Below, piece after piece: positions 1 to 12,541 of a DNA stretch of 64,000 nt (position 1 is the first letter of the stretch; each line of letters starts with the position of its first letter). The stretch is from Morella rubra (taxonomy: Eukaryota > Streptophyta > Magnoliopsida > Fagales > Myricaceae): NCBI GenBank assembly GCA_003952965.2, contig CM025855.1:10016174-10080173 (forward strand), written 5' to 3'. The notes under the pieces are model-generated. The model worked only from the letters and a program-made list of their open reading frames with translations, was not told where the DNA came from and did no database searches. A program made the position numbers and the translations under genes.

Positions 1-319
1 GAACAAAAGAACATACAAAATCAGAAAAATTATTTCCAGGTCTAAAGAGCAAATGGAAATAGAACCTGGTAGACTTCAGAATGTTGAACTGCAATCCAGG
101 CCACCAACAAAACACAATACCACCCTTACAACCAACCGGAGGAACAGAAATAAAATGCACAAAACCCAAACTACGAAAGATCGACCTAAGCTGATTGTCT
201 TTTATTTTGGTCTCCATAATAAAGATGCCCATAGGATCTACCTTTCTCACAAGCAGCCTAAGAGCTTTTAAAGTCGCGGGTCTACCAAGACCCCGGCTGT
301 TCCATGATATGAGACTCAT
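1..319 (-). pseudogene. LINE ORF2, N-terminal endonuclease part (runs off the window)
   Basis: The minus strand reads open from ATG at 319-317 to base 1. It starts MSLISWNSRGLGRP, then ALRLLVRK and MGIFIMETK. This is the usual beginning of the apurinic-like (EEP family) endonuclease of plant L1 ORF2, where the WN(S/C)RG and (M/L)ETK motifs hold active-site residues. The reverse transcriptase would lie outside the window. No stop is seen in this piece, but the damaged ORF1 upstream implies an inactive element. The short plus-strand ORF over the same bases is a shadow. Confidence 0.8.
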
Positions 320-638
320 AGCTGAGGTAGGGGAGATATAGGCTCGTCGCCCCAGCCACAGAGTTACCCACTTCATTATCAAGAGTCAACTCCACCCCTA
401 CCAAACCCTCAACTTCCTTCTTCTTTTTTTGGACCAAGTTTCTTCTTCTTTCTCACTCCATCTGCCATGCTCACCCTTTGATTAAACAACAGCTCCAAGG
501 TTTCTTCCAAAGGCAGTTGGAAAGAAGCCGGAAGTTCACAATGTTTCTTTAGCTGAGCTTCGGGTTCAAATCATATGTCCCTCCTCCTTTTAAATTCAAC
601 ACACCATCCTGGGCCCCAACCATAGCAGATAATCTATC

Positions 639-1855
639 CTATGAAGAAACAAAAGAGACTGGCCCCTCTTTGCTAGTGCCCACACAAACCAGCCCATTAC
701 TTACATTACTATCCATCTTCAGCCCATCACTACTAATAATATTTGGCCCTTTCTCAATCAGGTTTAGCTTGCTTAATTGGCCCACAGTAGAAGCCCCATG
801 ATCCTCTGTTGCTAAATCAATCTTGACTGCTGAAAGACCCTTTTGCCGCTGACACTGAGTAGACAACTTCCCAACAACAACAACAAATTCCTTCATGTGT
901 AGCCCACTCGACTGCCACCTTGTATATTCTGCCAATGGTCCCTTAATGCCCATAACCAATTGAGCCAACGTGGACCAATTTGGTTGGGTATGGATCATTC
1001 TTGGAATCGGAGAAACCCCCAAGTTGTCATTCACCCTCCGAACACTACCTACAGAAACACCACCCATGGTATTTCCAGCAACCCCAAAATTCCCCCTACC
1101 ACCAGTTCCTTGACCCATCCTAGCCTGAATAGGAGAAATAATCTCAAGTTCATCTAGAGGTATCATCCCCCTCATCTCATCTCCTAGAGCATAATGATAA
1201 GGATGATCATCATCGATACAAGTACCTGCAGTATGAGTAATGCGTCCACAAATCATGCAAAAACTTGAAAGCCTTTCATATTTGAATGATATCCAAATAG
1301 GATTATAACCTTCTCTATTCAACATAAATCCAGGATGAAGAGGTGTTTCCAGATCAAAATGTACCTTCACTCTAAGATATGGCTTGTTGATATCCACCGG
1401 ATTTAACTTATCAATTATGCCCAACTTACACCCAATCAGCGTTGCATTTTCTTCATCCAACCTCTCCAAAGGAAACCCATGGATTTGTACCCAAAACTGA
1501 GCATGAGATAACTCTACCTCATTAATAGTCTCCCCTCTCCTCCAATCCTTAAGAATCATCAAATAGCCCTTAAAATTCCAGAGAGCTAATCTCTGCACCT
1601 TTTCCTTCATCCTCCATAGTTTGAAATGAGAATAAGAATATGTTAGGACCTGCATCTTCAATCCTAAGGTTTGGAGCAAACCTCCATCCAACCTTGATCA
1701 GAGGATATTATAGGTTTAGGGATAATCTTCCTTGCTACTAACCTTCCCACTAGCATCAAAGCTTCAAAGTCCGTCACTCTCTCTATATTCACTTTCATCA
1801 ACCCAGACACATCATCCCAAGAAAGATTTTTCGTTCTTTCCATAAGTTCCTCCAT
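639..1855 (-). pseudogene. LINE ORF1 (DUF4283 domain + CCHC zinc knuckle), frameshifted
   Basis: The likely start is the ATG at 1855 (MEELMERTKNLSW...), giving a DUF4283-like segment in one frame down to about 1690. The reading then shifts to another frame that continues from about 1690 to 639. In this second part, the segment with AQFWVQIHGFPLERL and later CMICGRITHTAGTC is the DUF4283/zf-CCHC_4 pair found in plant L1 ORF1 and in related domesticated proteins. The zinc knuckle is C-X2-C-X4-H-X4-C. A lysine-rich stretch at about 480-420 in another frame looks like the original basic C-terminus, so a second frame break is likely. The ORF1 product binds the LINE RNA; this copy cannot make an intact one. 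Confidence 0.8.
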
Positions 1856-2020
1856 ATCACTCAGAGGTTTCTTCGAGTCATTCTTACTTTTTGCTAAAGA
1901 CAAAATTTCTTTCCACGCACGTAGACCCTGCCCACAGCTTATCCTCGAACGGCCAAAATAAAGAACCACAGGTAATATAAAATCAAGGATAATCAGACAA
2001 TAACCAGAAGGCCACAACAA

Positions 2021-3743
2021 AAGGCTTTATAGGAAAAGGACAGAATCCATATCTATTTCAAAAAAAATTTGAAGTAAAAAGGACGTAGTTTTAGCAGAAT
2101 AAAAGAGGGTATCATACCACCAAGACATCAAGGACTCATTCGGTGAGGGGGTGAAGTGAGAGGTATCAGGTGACAGGTGACATGTGGGCTAGGGCATTGT
2201 CCTTTTCTAGTGCTATGGAAGAAAGTGGTTTTGTCAGAGTGTACTGGGAAGCAGAGAAGGAAGGTTCCAGATAGAGCATTTTGCTCAGGGGCTCAGAGAG
2301 CAGGGTTCAATTGTCCATGCATATTTGCTCAGGACTATGTACTAATCATATTCAGTTGGTGGGTAATGAGTTCAAATCTTATTATTTATAAGTTGTTAAC
2401 TTAAATGACCTTTGAACTGCAAAGACGATTCAAGTGTCTAAATTTGTGGTTTTGCGCTTCGCTCGATTGGTACGTTTCTCAGTTGGGTCAGTTTCTTCCG
2501 AACTTAGTGCACAAAGATCCAGTACAACAAATTTCTCTTGTAACATTCAAGCCCAAACTCCAAACGAAAAGAGTTCCGTATAAAATAAGGTCTTTTCACC
2601 GGGTTACATGATTTCTCTAGGCCCCAATATTTCAAAAGTATTTATTCCAACATTAACAAAATATTTATAAATAATAAAATGTCCAAAATATCCATCCTTA
2701 AAACCTTAGTCAGTGTCTTCAAAATAATATTAACATATTCGGTATTTTCCAACATAGACTAATCTCTCAAATGAATTAAAATAATGACTTTCCAAAAATT
2801 AATCTACTCTCGCAAATCACCCTTTTGAAAGACAAATTTACTTGAAACTCCTTAAACTTTTCTAATTGACTTCTGCCAACTCTGAAAAATATGAGAGTTA
2901 GTAGTGAGCTACGACTAGCTCACTAAGTAGAAAGTCAATGGGTAGGGAAAATAACAATTTTATAACAATAAACAAGGTCGAGAAAACAACATGAACCATA
3001 CCAAATTCAAAAATATAATTTGTAACAAAATATCCAAAGCCACGCCATATAGAAAAATCAATAATGGTCACATATACCTCAAAATACCACGAGGGGTATC
3101 AAAATGGTCACACAAATCTCCACTGGTCACACATATCTAAATGTACCATGAGAGGTACAAATACCATGAAGATATCATCAATGTCATAAAGACATCAAAA
3201 AATTTAATTCACGTTTCAAAATCAATTTCGTTTGTGAATCGAACATTTCATGCACTTAATTTTCACAATGCAAGAAGTTAAAAAAAAAATCTCATTAAAG
3301 AGCCATTTACCTCAAATGCTTAGCCCAAAGCTCAAAGCTTCTCATATAATTACCAAATAATCACTCGGAACCTTAATCAATATTTAACATCAGTCATCAA
3401 CGCCAACGTAGAGTTTGAGTCATTCTTCATGACTCTAAAATGATAAAACTCTTTCAAATGATTTAATAGTTTCTTTAACAATGTCCTTAGCTCTAAAATC
3501 CATAGAATCCTAAATAGAAAATCCATACAACCCGTCAATCAACCATTATTGGGCTTTTTTTCACTAGAAATCAAAGATGTCATCAACAATTAATGTATAC
3601 CTCAAGACCCATAAGTAAGCAAGGCCAATACGAAAATCAGATAGATTAGGAATTAAGAAATTCAGAATTTAAACAATCTCTTCTAAGTGCCGACTTGAAG
3701 GAGAACCACGATGGGGCTTCCGTGGGTGGTAATAAAACAGATC
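2021..3743. other. Non-coding, repeat-derived stretch
   Basis: No credible gene was found on either strand. The text looks like decayed LTR or SINE material. One sign is a loosely repeated motif at about 3064-3170 (ggtcacac/tatacctc ... taccacgag or taccatgag). The segment around 2430-2480 (gattcaagtgtctaaatttg ... gattggtacgttt) resembles the one around 10095-10150, so the two are probably copies of one dispersed repeat. No clean ends or target duplications were found. Confidence 0.4.
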
Positions 3744-3770
3744 TGAGAGAGAGAGAGTGAGAACGTAGAA

Positions 3771-3829
<59 letters not shown>
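3744..3829. repeat. (GA)n microsatellite
   Basis: Alternating GA runs from about 3744, interrupted near 3758-3770, and is almost pure from 3785 to 3829. A minus-strand ORF across it is serine-leucine low complexity and not a gene. The tract is likely to vary in length between individuals. Confidence 0.95.
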
Positions 3830-3832
<3 letters not shown>

Positions 3833-4406
3833 AGGAGACCGCAGCTGAAAATTAGATATGGGTACTTTTTTATCTAGCAATTAATTCTGCTCTTGCTAAG
3901 AAAAAAAAATTAATTCTGCTCTAATTAGTTCCTTACCATCAACTTCTCTAACTTTAGCATTGTCTGGAGAATCCTCGGTAACATTTCTTTTAGAATTTGC
4001 AGGTTATGTTCGGAGTTCTTGAACGTCACTTTCATTTTTTGGAGTCCCAAAGATCCATTGATTCATATATAGTTAACTTGACCCGATTCCGACATAGCTT
4101 GGACGGACTAATGCCCAGCTAGCTTAAAGTTTCATTCATTTGCTCATGTCTTATGGCCAGAAAACAAGTTAAATTTAAGAAAAAGTATATTTAAATCCAT
4201 TAATTCGACAAGACTACCAAAAGCTCGTGGAACTCTCATATATAGTAGCAGCAATTATAATATACAACCAGATCGAAACGGATGGATAACTTTGCCCGAA
4301 TAAGGGGGCATACAAATCACGTCCACTCAGAAAAGCCGGAAAAACAAGAGGAGGGTGCAGAAAAGGAAGGAAACTAGTTTATTGGATGATGAAGGACGTG
4401 CGAGCC
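3830..4406. other. Intergenic stretch downstream of the iron transporter
   Basis: It holds the 3' flank and presumed 3'UTR of the minus-strand VIT1-like gene (just below 4407), and otherwise AT-rich sequence without an ORF of note. No mobile-element ends were recognised. Confidence 0.5.
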
Positions 4407-6294
4407 CTATACTTGCTGGAAAAGCTTGGCAATGGAATACGCAGCTGCGGATGCAAGGGCTCCTATGAGGGCAGTTTGGAAGGCACTCTTGAAGGGTTGA
4501 TTGCCGGTAAAGTATCCCTTTGCTAAGCCGAAAATTATCAACGCCATTAAGGTTAAAGCCACAGATGCAACAAGAGCCTTTTTAGCGACTGAGATGATCA
4601 TGTATGGCAAGAGGGGCACCAATCCACCCACGACATATGAAATGGCAATTGTTAAGGCACTCTGCAGTGCTCTCATTGGGTCCGGTTTCTCCAGTCCCAG
4701 CTCAAACCTGAAACCCCATGGAGATCAGATACTAATATACTACTAGGATCGGAAGCAATTATTTATTTGCACATAAAGGATGAATCATATAAAGAAGGTC
4801 TCACTTTTCAAGTACTTACTTCATCATAAAATCAAGCCATGCTTGTGGGTTCCTCCTTAAAGCATTCACAACAGGTTCATATTCATGCGGTTCCACCCCG
4901 TACTGTGCTAATATTTCTGCACACTCAGCAGCTTCTGTGTTTTTGAAGCAACAGAAAAATATACATCTCGTGTTAGTGGGTCATGATAAAGGTGATGGCT
5001 TCAATCTTTTACTGTGAAAGATTTAATGATGACTATGATAATGGACACCGACCAAAAAGGAAAAAAAAATATTCTTTAGAAAGCAAAACAAAAATGAATA
5101 TTCTGGAGAAATGGGTTCTAGAATAGCTATTGGTAGTTCATTAACTAGATCGGCAGTGTAGCTGGCCACTACCAAAAATCTAAGGGAAAGTTATGGAGAG
5201 TGCCTGGGCATATGCAACGCGTGTCGTTTACTCCTGATTTATGTTTATATTTTCAATAAGCAAATCCCTTTTTGTTCAAAACACTGACACAATTTATATT
5301 CTACTATTATCTCATCCCAGACTCTGAAAACATGTCAAGGAAAGGCAAAAAAAGAAGTTAAAAGCTCTTGACCTCTTCTTAGGAACTCGTCACCAGGACA
5401 ACCAAGGAAATGCAAGACAGACTCGCAGAGGGAAGTCAAGTGGAAGACGCAGCTCAAAGGAAAAGGCCATTGATTACTCTGGTTTAATCAGAAGGAGGCA
5501 GGGAACGCAGATATGGGGTGGATGATAGAGATGAAACCAAAGAAGTGGTGGTATAAAGACGGGTTTTCTGTTTCCTACTACTTATTTACTTCTTCTCGAT
5601 AAACTCGTCAAGAAGGAAAAAAACAAATCCTCAAGAAATTGGTGGCACTTGTGGGAGGTGACATCTGATTCCATCTTGACAGCAACAATATAGAGTATTC
5701 ATTTAATAGAGAATATCGGGGATGGATTTGTCAGAAAATTAGTGTTTGGTAAAGTGATGGTTAATTTAAAAGGGAAAAAATAAATATGAGGATCGAGACC
5801 TATATCGGGGACAGCAATGATCTCGTCTTGTTCTCTCTTTAGTTCCCTCGCGTAGTGATCAGCTTCACTCTGGGCTGCGAGATACCTGCATCAGTCCTTA
5901 CAGATATGAGCGGCATGAAAAAGGTTCATCTTTTCTCCCCAGATTGGAGTTTATGTTCACAGAGTCGCAAGCAATTGTTCTCTTTAATGAATAACGAGAT
6001 GTTGAAAATATTCCAAATTATATTCAGCAAAATCTTAGAGGAATTTAGGGAATACCCGCCAAGTCCCATAGAGATGGCCCCGGCTGCAACTTCAGCAATA
6101 CCAGCTATGAGTATAATGGAGGATGGAACCTCGGCACCCGACAAACCTGCCGCAAGAGCAAAAGGGACAGTGAGACCGTCCGACACACCGAGAATGATGT
6201 CACGGACAATCTCACTGGACATGAAATGCTTCTCCTCGTGGTCTTGGAGAAGCAGAAGGTGCTTCTCAAGGTCTCTGTGTCCATTTTCAGCCAT
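4407..6294 (-). CDS. VIT1: VIT1-like vacuolar iron transporter (CCC1/VIT1 family)
   Basis: Four exons: 6294-6056, 5885-5800, 4934-4820, 4707-4407. All introns are GT-AG and the 741 nt give 246 aa, the usual VIT1 length (about 250). The family moves Fe2+ (and Mn2+) from cytosol into the vacuole in exchange for protons. Membrane helix 1 holds GVSDG with Asp39, and helix 2 has Glu68 and Met76. These are spaced like the Asp, Glu and Met described as pore and metal residues in a solved plant VIT1. A cytosolic, acidic metal-binding segment follows (from YLAAQSEADHYAREL to about FELGLEKPDP). Three more hydrophobic helices end at KLFQQV. The full metal-binding domain argues for VIT1 proper rather than the shorter VIT-like (VTL) proteins. 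The start is the first ATG of the family-like protein; an in-frame upstream ATG at 6363 would add 23 unrelated residues. I see no damage. Confidence 0.95.
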
Positions 6295-6399
6295 CGCTAA
6301 ACTCTTGAACACAGAAGATATATAGAAAGAAAAACAAGAGAGTAGCAGAGAAGAAGAGTACAACTCTTTGTTGGGATGAAGTTGGTCACTGATAGTAGA

Positions 6400-6409
6400 G
6401 TATATATAG
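6400..6409 (-). promoter_or_regulatory. TATA box of the VIT1-like gene
   Basis: The minus strand reads CCTATATATACTC about 105 bases upstream of the start codon, which allows a 5'UTR of about 75 bases. No clear G-box or known iron-response element was picked out nearby. Confidence 0.55.
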
Positions 6410-6849
6410 GAAGAGAATGTGGGTTAAATTAATAGTGTTGTCCGTATGCAAATTAATAAAGGTTCGTGGTTTTTCCACAGAAATCAGAATCCATAAAAAG
6501 AAAAAGGAATGAAAAGTAGTGAACAATAGTTGGGTCCACTTTTGTGTTGTGTTTGCCGCAGATTTGTGAAAAAATCAAAAGTTGTGTTCACTTTGGATTC
6601 ATTCTCTGTTTACTTCAACTAATACGAATGATTGCTTTCATTCTGTCTCTTGTAAATGAATATGCGAGGAAAAAGTTAAAAAAAAGGTTAAAAACTCATC
6701 AGCTTCATCGAAGCCTTTGTAGTTTGTACAGAGGGGCGTGTGTTTGACAGAAGCCTTTGTGCCAAATTAGACACGGTGCCGTTGTCGTTACTGACGGACT
6801 AGTTGTAATCGACATCGTGCTCAAGACGTCACCCTCTGCCCTCTCGGAG
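6410..6849. other. Intergenic stretch upstream of the VIT1-like gene
   Basis: This is the promoter-side flank of VIT1. It contains no gene I can support; short ORFs on both strands have no recognisable content. Confidence 0.4.
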
Positions 6850-7015
6850 GCCCTATTAGGCGTGTGCCGGACACACACAAGGTTCTCAACTAGATAAGTC
6901 AAAAATCAGCTGGACTGGGGCTCTATTCGGCTTGTGCCGGACACACGCAAGGTTCTCAACTAGACGAGTCAAGGATCAGCTGGACTGGGGATCCATTCGG
7001 CGTGTGTTTGGCACA
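6850..7015. repeat. 70-bp tandem repeat, about 2.4 copies
   Basis: A unit starting (c/g)tattaggcgtgtgccggacacac and containing ggttctcaactaga and atcagctggactgggg recurs with a period of 70. For example, ggttctcaac lies at 6881 and 6951. A third, partial and diverged copy begins near 6991. The unit itself holds the inverted pair gtgtgccgg/acacac. No gene is associated. Confidence 0.85.
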
Positions 7016-8049
7016 GGCCTCCTGTTCAGACCAAAACATAGATGTAGAAAACAAACGAATACGCCAACCCCAAAAAATCCCGTGTTGAGGGAACTTGGCA
7101 AAGCCCGAACCTAGAGCTCTGTAATTTCTTGTTTCGCTTCTTTTCTTCTACTTGGTTTTGCTCAGAGACTCGTGTTAATTTGGATATTGTTCGTAGGCTG
7201 ACTAATGACACTTCGAGACACAAAACAGGCCCCCGGATAGAATTTCTATAAACAAGTTGAGAGTTGAGTGGATTTTAATTTTCGGTCTGTCACTTATTCT
7301 TTAATCACTTCACTCCTTATCTAAAAAGTTTAAATTATTTGGAAGAGAAATTCAAAATTTGATTTCGCATTTCACCCCATTTCAATTGAAATATTATCCG
7401 TGTTTTGAGCTACCAATCAAGAGAGATTCAGGGATCCAAAAGTAAAGATGAAGATTACAAAATATAATTTAAAAAAATTTAAATCAACTCTTCTTTATCA
7501 CCTTACTTCTGAAGAAAGCTGCTAATTAAGTGGAAGTTACAAATTCGGAGTTACAAATTTGCACCAAAATTGACATTTTGTCCGGATGTATAAAACGGAA
7601 ATATGTACACAATCTGGAATTGTCCACCGTCCTGCAGTATGATGCATTTGACTGATTAGAACCAAAGGGCTTGTTCAGACCTATAACTGCTTTATGAATC
7701 ACATGTTTTGACATTTGACATGTGAACAATATATTGTTTTTCGACGTTAAGCTTTTTAACTTTGGAGAAATCAACTCTATCTGTATGAGCGGTGACCACA
7801 ATTGGGCATTATGGCTGTTCCTCCATTATTCATAGCCATGTGGCCTGTCACAGTTGTGGAGAATATCTACTCTATTGTTAGCCATCATAGCTGTTGCTTT
7901 TCTTTACAATTTCTGCACGTGGGTTCTCTTTAAACGACAGAAATATCTTTACTTTATTGGATATCGATCATAACCATCTCTGCCTTTATTATAGGTCTTA
8001 CCCTCTATCGCTAATCTCTTTTTATTTTGGTACCTTTGCTTTCTACAAT
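7016..8049. other. Gene-free AT-rich stretch
   Basis: No coding region, RNA gene or bounded mobile element was recognised. The small ORFs present have no family features. Confidence 0.4.
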
Positions 8050-8210
8050 ATTTTGACACATAAAAATTTTCAGTAAAATAAATATATTTTAAAATTTTTA
8101 ACTTTTACACGTATATATTTTACCTTCACAAATTTTAATAAATTTCAATAAAATAAAAATTTCTAAAATTTCGAAAATATTCTTTAAAATTTTGACAAAC
8201 AAACACTCCC
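8050..8210 (-). mobile_element. MITE family A, copy 1
   Basis: Read on the minus strand it begins GGGAGTGTTTGTTTGTCAAA and goes on through AATATTTTCGAAATTTT to TATTTTACTGAAAATTTTTA. It follows the copy at 63410-63590 nearly base for base. It is AT-rich, under 200 bp and has no coding capacity. The outer end (8210) is sharp; the inner end near 8050 is diverged. Confidence 0.75.
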
Positions 8211-11200
8211 TTTGTCTCCGAGAACCAAGACACTGCTGCCTCTTCATTTTTTTTTTTATTGTCTTCTACGTACGGGCCGCGGTTTGAGTGTCCGACTATA
8301 TTATTTTAAATATAGTTTTTTTATTAGTTTCATATTTTATCTATTTTTATAATTTTTGATATTTATAAATTTATTTTTTATTTATTTTTTGAATTTATAT
8401 ATTTTTCTTATTTTTTAAAATCATTTTTTGTTTTCTTATTTTTTGAATATTATAATAACTATAAATTAATATTATTTAATTTAATTAACATATAAATCAT
8501 TCCAAATCTTAAACAACCAAACAAGTCCTTACAACTAAATAATATTTAAATCTTAAAATTTGAATTTGAAATTTGAAATTTGAAAGTTGAATCCAAAACT
8601 AAAACCAGAACCACAACCACAACCTATTTCCAAACAAGCCCCTTCGCAGTGATTGTTAAGATTTGTTTGCTGTGCTTTCTTGATTGCTTTTTTGGGACAA
8701 GCTCAAATCTTATCATAAAATCATAAATATTTGAAACCTACGTTTAGATGCACTCTACTGGTCAAGTTAGGCAATCAATTAAGATAGATTTAATTTCGAG
8801 CATCCCAGACACAAAGTTTGAAACTTCCATGTTCGTTGAACAAACTTGTTAGCATGCGGATATACCGTGATTTGTGGCTGATGGTCGTTTCACTTTTGCT
8901 GCCTTGCTTCCTCAGGAGTTTCCCCCGGCCCCAATTTTCACTCAGATTTTTCATTCTTTTCAACCCATATTAGCTTCCTCTTATATGGATATTATAGGTA
9001 AAAACTCAGAGAACCTATAATCAAACTGCATAGATGTAGTAAATATATACAGTTCTGCAGAAAAGAAGCATGATGATTGTTAATCATCCAGCCCTTGTTA
9101 TCGTAAGTCTCTGTCTTGATAAAAACCACCCCACTGACCGGAGAGAAGGAAGAAACGAGTGGAAGTGATCAGGCGAACATGTTTTCGGATCAGAAAGTCA
9201 TGTGAGCAAGTCTTATTCATCTTTCTATCGCACACTCAACCAGAATCACTACCAATGCCATCCCATATGGTATACTGATTACCAGCTACAAATCAGTCTA
9301 CTCCATCTTTTCAATGCAAACAAGAATCTGAATATCGCAGGGCACGAGAGACCTGTAAAGCAGACATAATTTTAGTTGCAAAAAGTTTAAAAAGAAAAGA
9401 AAATGATATGTTAAAGTAGTGATTATCTGGAGGGTCCTCCCCCCTCTTGGCTTTTACTTTCCTGTTTTGTTTTTATTCGCTTATTATACCAACCTCACAC
9501 GCACTGAGAAAAAGGTAGAAGAAGAAGAATCGCTGGCAATCCTTGAACTGGTCCATTTGTAATGGCACAGGCTAGCCACACGCCCTGACATATCGGGAAG
9601 GATAAGAAGCACGGGCTCTAGCTTTTTCTCTGTACTTTATATTTGACAATGCCACCAATGCTGATCCTGCATATTTCTGAACGTTGCTTTTTTGCTTTCC
9701 TTCTTCCCTAGGGTTCTCTGACTTTTACACTGAAAAATACTCGTCTGGAATTTTCCACTTCGGTGGGCAGCTTGAATATGATAGTTATGTGACTAACAAC
9801 TAAAATATTAGGTAAAGTAGGTAAGAAACGAGCTGGCTCTCCTTTGTGATCTTTATTGCATGTTCATCAGTTGCATAGGTTGCTTTCTGCGGTGCGTTAT
9901 GGCCATTTAAGAATGACATCAATCCAAGCAGCACTAATGTTCCAATCATGATTTAATTGGCTGGGTGATGAAATTGCCGCCAGTGGAATTTCTTAACAAT
10001 GAGATACTTAAAAGATTATGTCTCATCACTTGTTAATATTCGAAAGATATGAAATTTGTTCCAGTTTTAGAAGATTTGATACTCAGGCTACGGGTTCGAT
10101 TCGAGTGTCTAAAATTTGTTGCTCCCGGCCAACACGCTAATTGGTATGTTTCAGAGTACGATGATCTAATTTAGATCAGATCTGTCTGATATCAGTGCGC
10201 AAAACAAAAAAGTGTCAGCTAGAAATATTATTGTCTTCTACAAAACTTTAAAATTGTTTAATTCACCTTTTGCTTCTTTTTAAATCCATTGGTCGCAATG
10301 TCAAGGTGGACAACAGAATGATTCCAGAGTGCATCTCACCGTTTCTTCCTTTTCGACTGTCGACAGTCCCTCCATAGATTTGCCATTTAAGGAACTTTAG
10401 TGAGCTAATAGTTGTTTTCTTTTGGAAGTGGTAAGTCTCATGTGTATATTAATAACATCAAATGTACAAAGTTGAGACCGGAATAAAAACATGTAACAGT
10501 TACATCACACCACAACAGCACTCACAGATCAGTTGTGAAAGATCAAATAAGCCCACAAGGCTCCGTGATTGACAAAAGAATTAGAGCAGCCATTCACCCA
10601 ACTGATCCTTCAATGTTAGTGTATTTATGTATTGATGAAATCCCTTATCAAAGCTAAGTCTAATTGAGTTGTAATCTTGTTATTATTCAAGTTATGAGCT
10701 GAAGATGATGCTCAAAGAGTTGTTGCTAGTCTAGAACTTGCATGGTGTTCAAGCCAAGTGGTTACGGAGAGTTTGGCTTGCTTTTAGCTTGAGCTAGATA
10801 GTTGCAAGAAGTTTGGCTTTATGTTGGCTCGAGCAAACTTGATATCTCACTCGCCTGAGTCTCGATATCTCGCTCGAGTGAAGGATGTGAATGATTTACA
10901 GATTATTCTCGCTTACCCACCGCTTGCTGCTTGGCTCAAATGAAGCTTTCACAAAAAAGCTCACTCGACTATTGCTCAACCCTGGCTACAGCGAGAAGCA
11001 ACAATTTTCAGAAAATCATACTTTTTAGAGTCTCATTCCACTTGAAACTTAAGGTATCCTTTACATAGTTTGAGATGTCGTCTTGTAACCCGAAGGAGGT
11101 CAAATTGAAATCCTATGAACCTCCATTGAGAGAAGAAAAAAAATACCTAAGAGATTTATGACCTAATTGACCAAATTTTTTCTCATACGATCACCATTGA

Positions 11201-11351
11201 ATCCAACCTTCCATTGTGAAACCTTCAAAGTGTTGAAATAAGCAACATTATTTGTTTACTTTCCAAATACTCGCCTATAAATTTTTCTTTCCTATAGAAC
11301 ACCACTACAGTCACTCTCTACCCCCTTCCTCTTGCTTTCTTGGAAAAGGAT
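8211..11351. other. Gene-free stretch, partly repeat-derived
   Basis: No protein gene was found over about 3.1 kb. 8290-8640 is extremely AT-rich and ends in a run of related short words (aaatttgaaatttgaaa) that could be MITE remains. 10090-10150 resembles 2430-2480 and may be a dispersed SINE-like repeat (it contains gggttcgattcga, close to a tRNA B box). 10730-10900 repeats gctcgag and atatctcgctcgag words typical of LTR sequence. None has ends clear enough to call as an element. Confidence 0.4.
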
Positions 11352-11360
11352 TTGTAAAAT

Positions 11361-12541
11361 TAGGGTGAGAATTTTTTCCGATGGAAACCGAAAATTCCGA
11401 TTCCGCTTTCGATACCGGTATTCCAGTACCAAAACCAGATCTCATTTTTGAGAAATTTCGGTTCCAGAAGTTTTTTTAAAAAAAAATTAATTCAGGGCTG
11501 GGCACTACTCACTAGCGTTAAAAAAATAAAAAAAGGGCTACCTGGGTCAAAACAACCCAAGTCACGCGAGAGAAGAGTTGAAGTCTCTCTTCTCTTCTAG
11601 AGTCTTCTTCAAGACTTCGTCAAAGTGTCTCGCCGTCCCAACTTCCAGCCGCCGCTCGCCAGCGCCCAGCCACCCCTCGCCCCCAACTGAGTCCAACCTC
11701 CGTCTTGCGTCGTCTTCCCTCCCTCCTTCCCGAAATCTCATCTCTCTCTCTCTCTTAGCTTTCTCCCTTCCGAAATATCTCTCTCTCCCTCTTTCTCGCG
11801 TTGCTGTAAAACACTCAAATCATCTCAGAGGTTGTTGTTCCTGTTGTTTTAGTCGTGTGTAGTTGGTATCTACATTGATTTTTGAAGAAATGAAACGGCG
11901 TGAAGGGGCTTTCTTCTCGAGCATGTAATTTTTTTTCTCTGTGTTGGAATATCGGCTTGCTTCCTATGGTTTGGTGGTTGCATTCTCAGGTGCACTTTTT
12001 GTTCTTTGGTAAGCTATCCAGAACAAACTGTACACGCAGGGTAGAAATTCGGCTGATGGGTGTTGTTGTGTTTGTTGAATGTGTGATGTTTGATATGCTC
12101 GTAGAGAATGTGAATATTCCGGAATATCGACTTTATTTTCTTTTCTCTCTCTCTCTCTCCCCCTGGACTTTAACTCTGTTGGGTTTGAATAATATAAGTT
12201 TGGGTTGGATATGATTATGTCATGGAATGATTCTGTTGATGGGTTTTGAGTTGGATGTGTAACATGTGTTTGATAAAATGCCGCAGAGAGATGTTGCGAA
12301 AATGGAAGATAATTTTTTTTTTTTGTTTCTAAGCAAAAATGGAAGATAATTGCTACGCTGAAAATGGAAAATAATAGAACCGGAATTTCCGGATTCCGTT
12401 TTCGGAAATTCCGGTTCCATTCCAGTTCTATTTCGGAAAATTTAGGAATTGAATCGGAATGAAATTATTAGTTCCGGTGGGTACCAGAATCGGAACCGGA
12501 ATGGCCCATTCCGGTTCCATCTGTTTCGGTACTCACCCTTA
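11361..12541. mobile_element. Mutator-like non-autonomous element with 9-bp target duplication
   Basis: The element is 1181 bp and is flanked by TTGTAAAAT at 11352-11360 and again at 12542-12550, a perfect 9-bp duplication as made by Mutator-like elements. It starts TAGGGTGAG and ends CTCACCCTTA, so the termini are inverted. Both end regions are rich in inverted and direct variants of ccgaaattccgattccg / ggaaccggaatgg. The inside carries a CT-rich tract (about 11690-11800) and short ORFs of low-complexity composition. No transposase is present. Assignment to hAT is less likely because of the 9-bp rather than 8-bp duplication. Confidence 0.8.

Larger units (their letters stand above)
1..2020 (-). 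mobile_element. Degenerate L1-type LINE, 5' part (ORF1 plus start of ORF2)
   Basis: A non-LTR retrotransposon reads on the minus strand, with its 3' part beyond base 1. From 5' to 3' it has ORF1 (about 1855 down to 640 and probably further into 420 by a frame change), a short linker, and the start of ORF2 at 319. The order of a DUF4283 and zinc-knuckle ORF1 followed by an endonuclease ORF2 is typical of plant L1 elements. At least one frameshift (near 1664-1691) and the out-of-frame tail of ORF1 show it is not active. No poly(A) end or target duplication can be seen because the element leaves the window. Confidence 0.85.

Noticed and set aside
3683-3880. Minus-strand ORF rich in Leu-Ser
   Set aside because: It is the (GA)n microsatellite translated; low complexity only.
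10085-10150. tRNA-like B box (gggttcgattcga)
   Set aside because: No acceptor stem, A box or anticodon arm could be built; kept only as a possible SINE remnant.
11578-12214. ORFs of 94 and 104 codons inside the Mutator-like element
   Set aside because: Ser/Leu/Phe-rich readings of a CT-rich tract, no motifs; not enough to call a captured gene.
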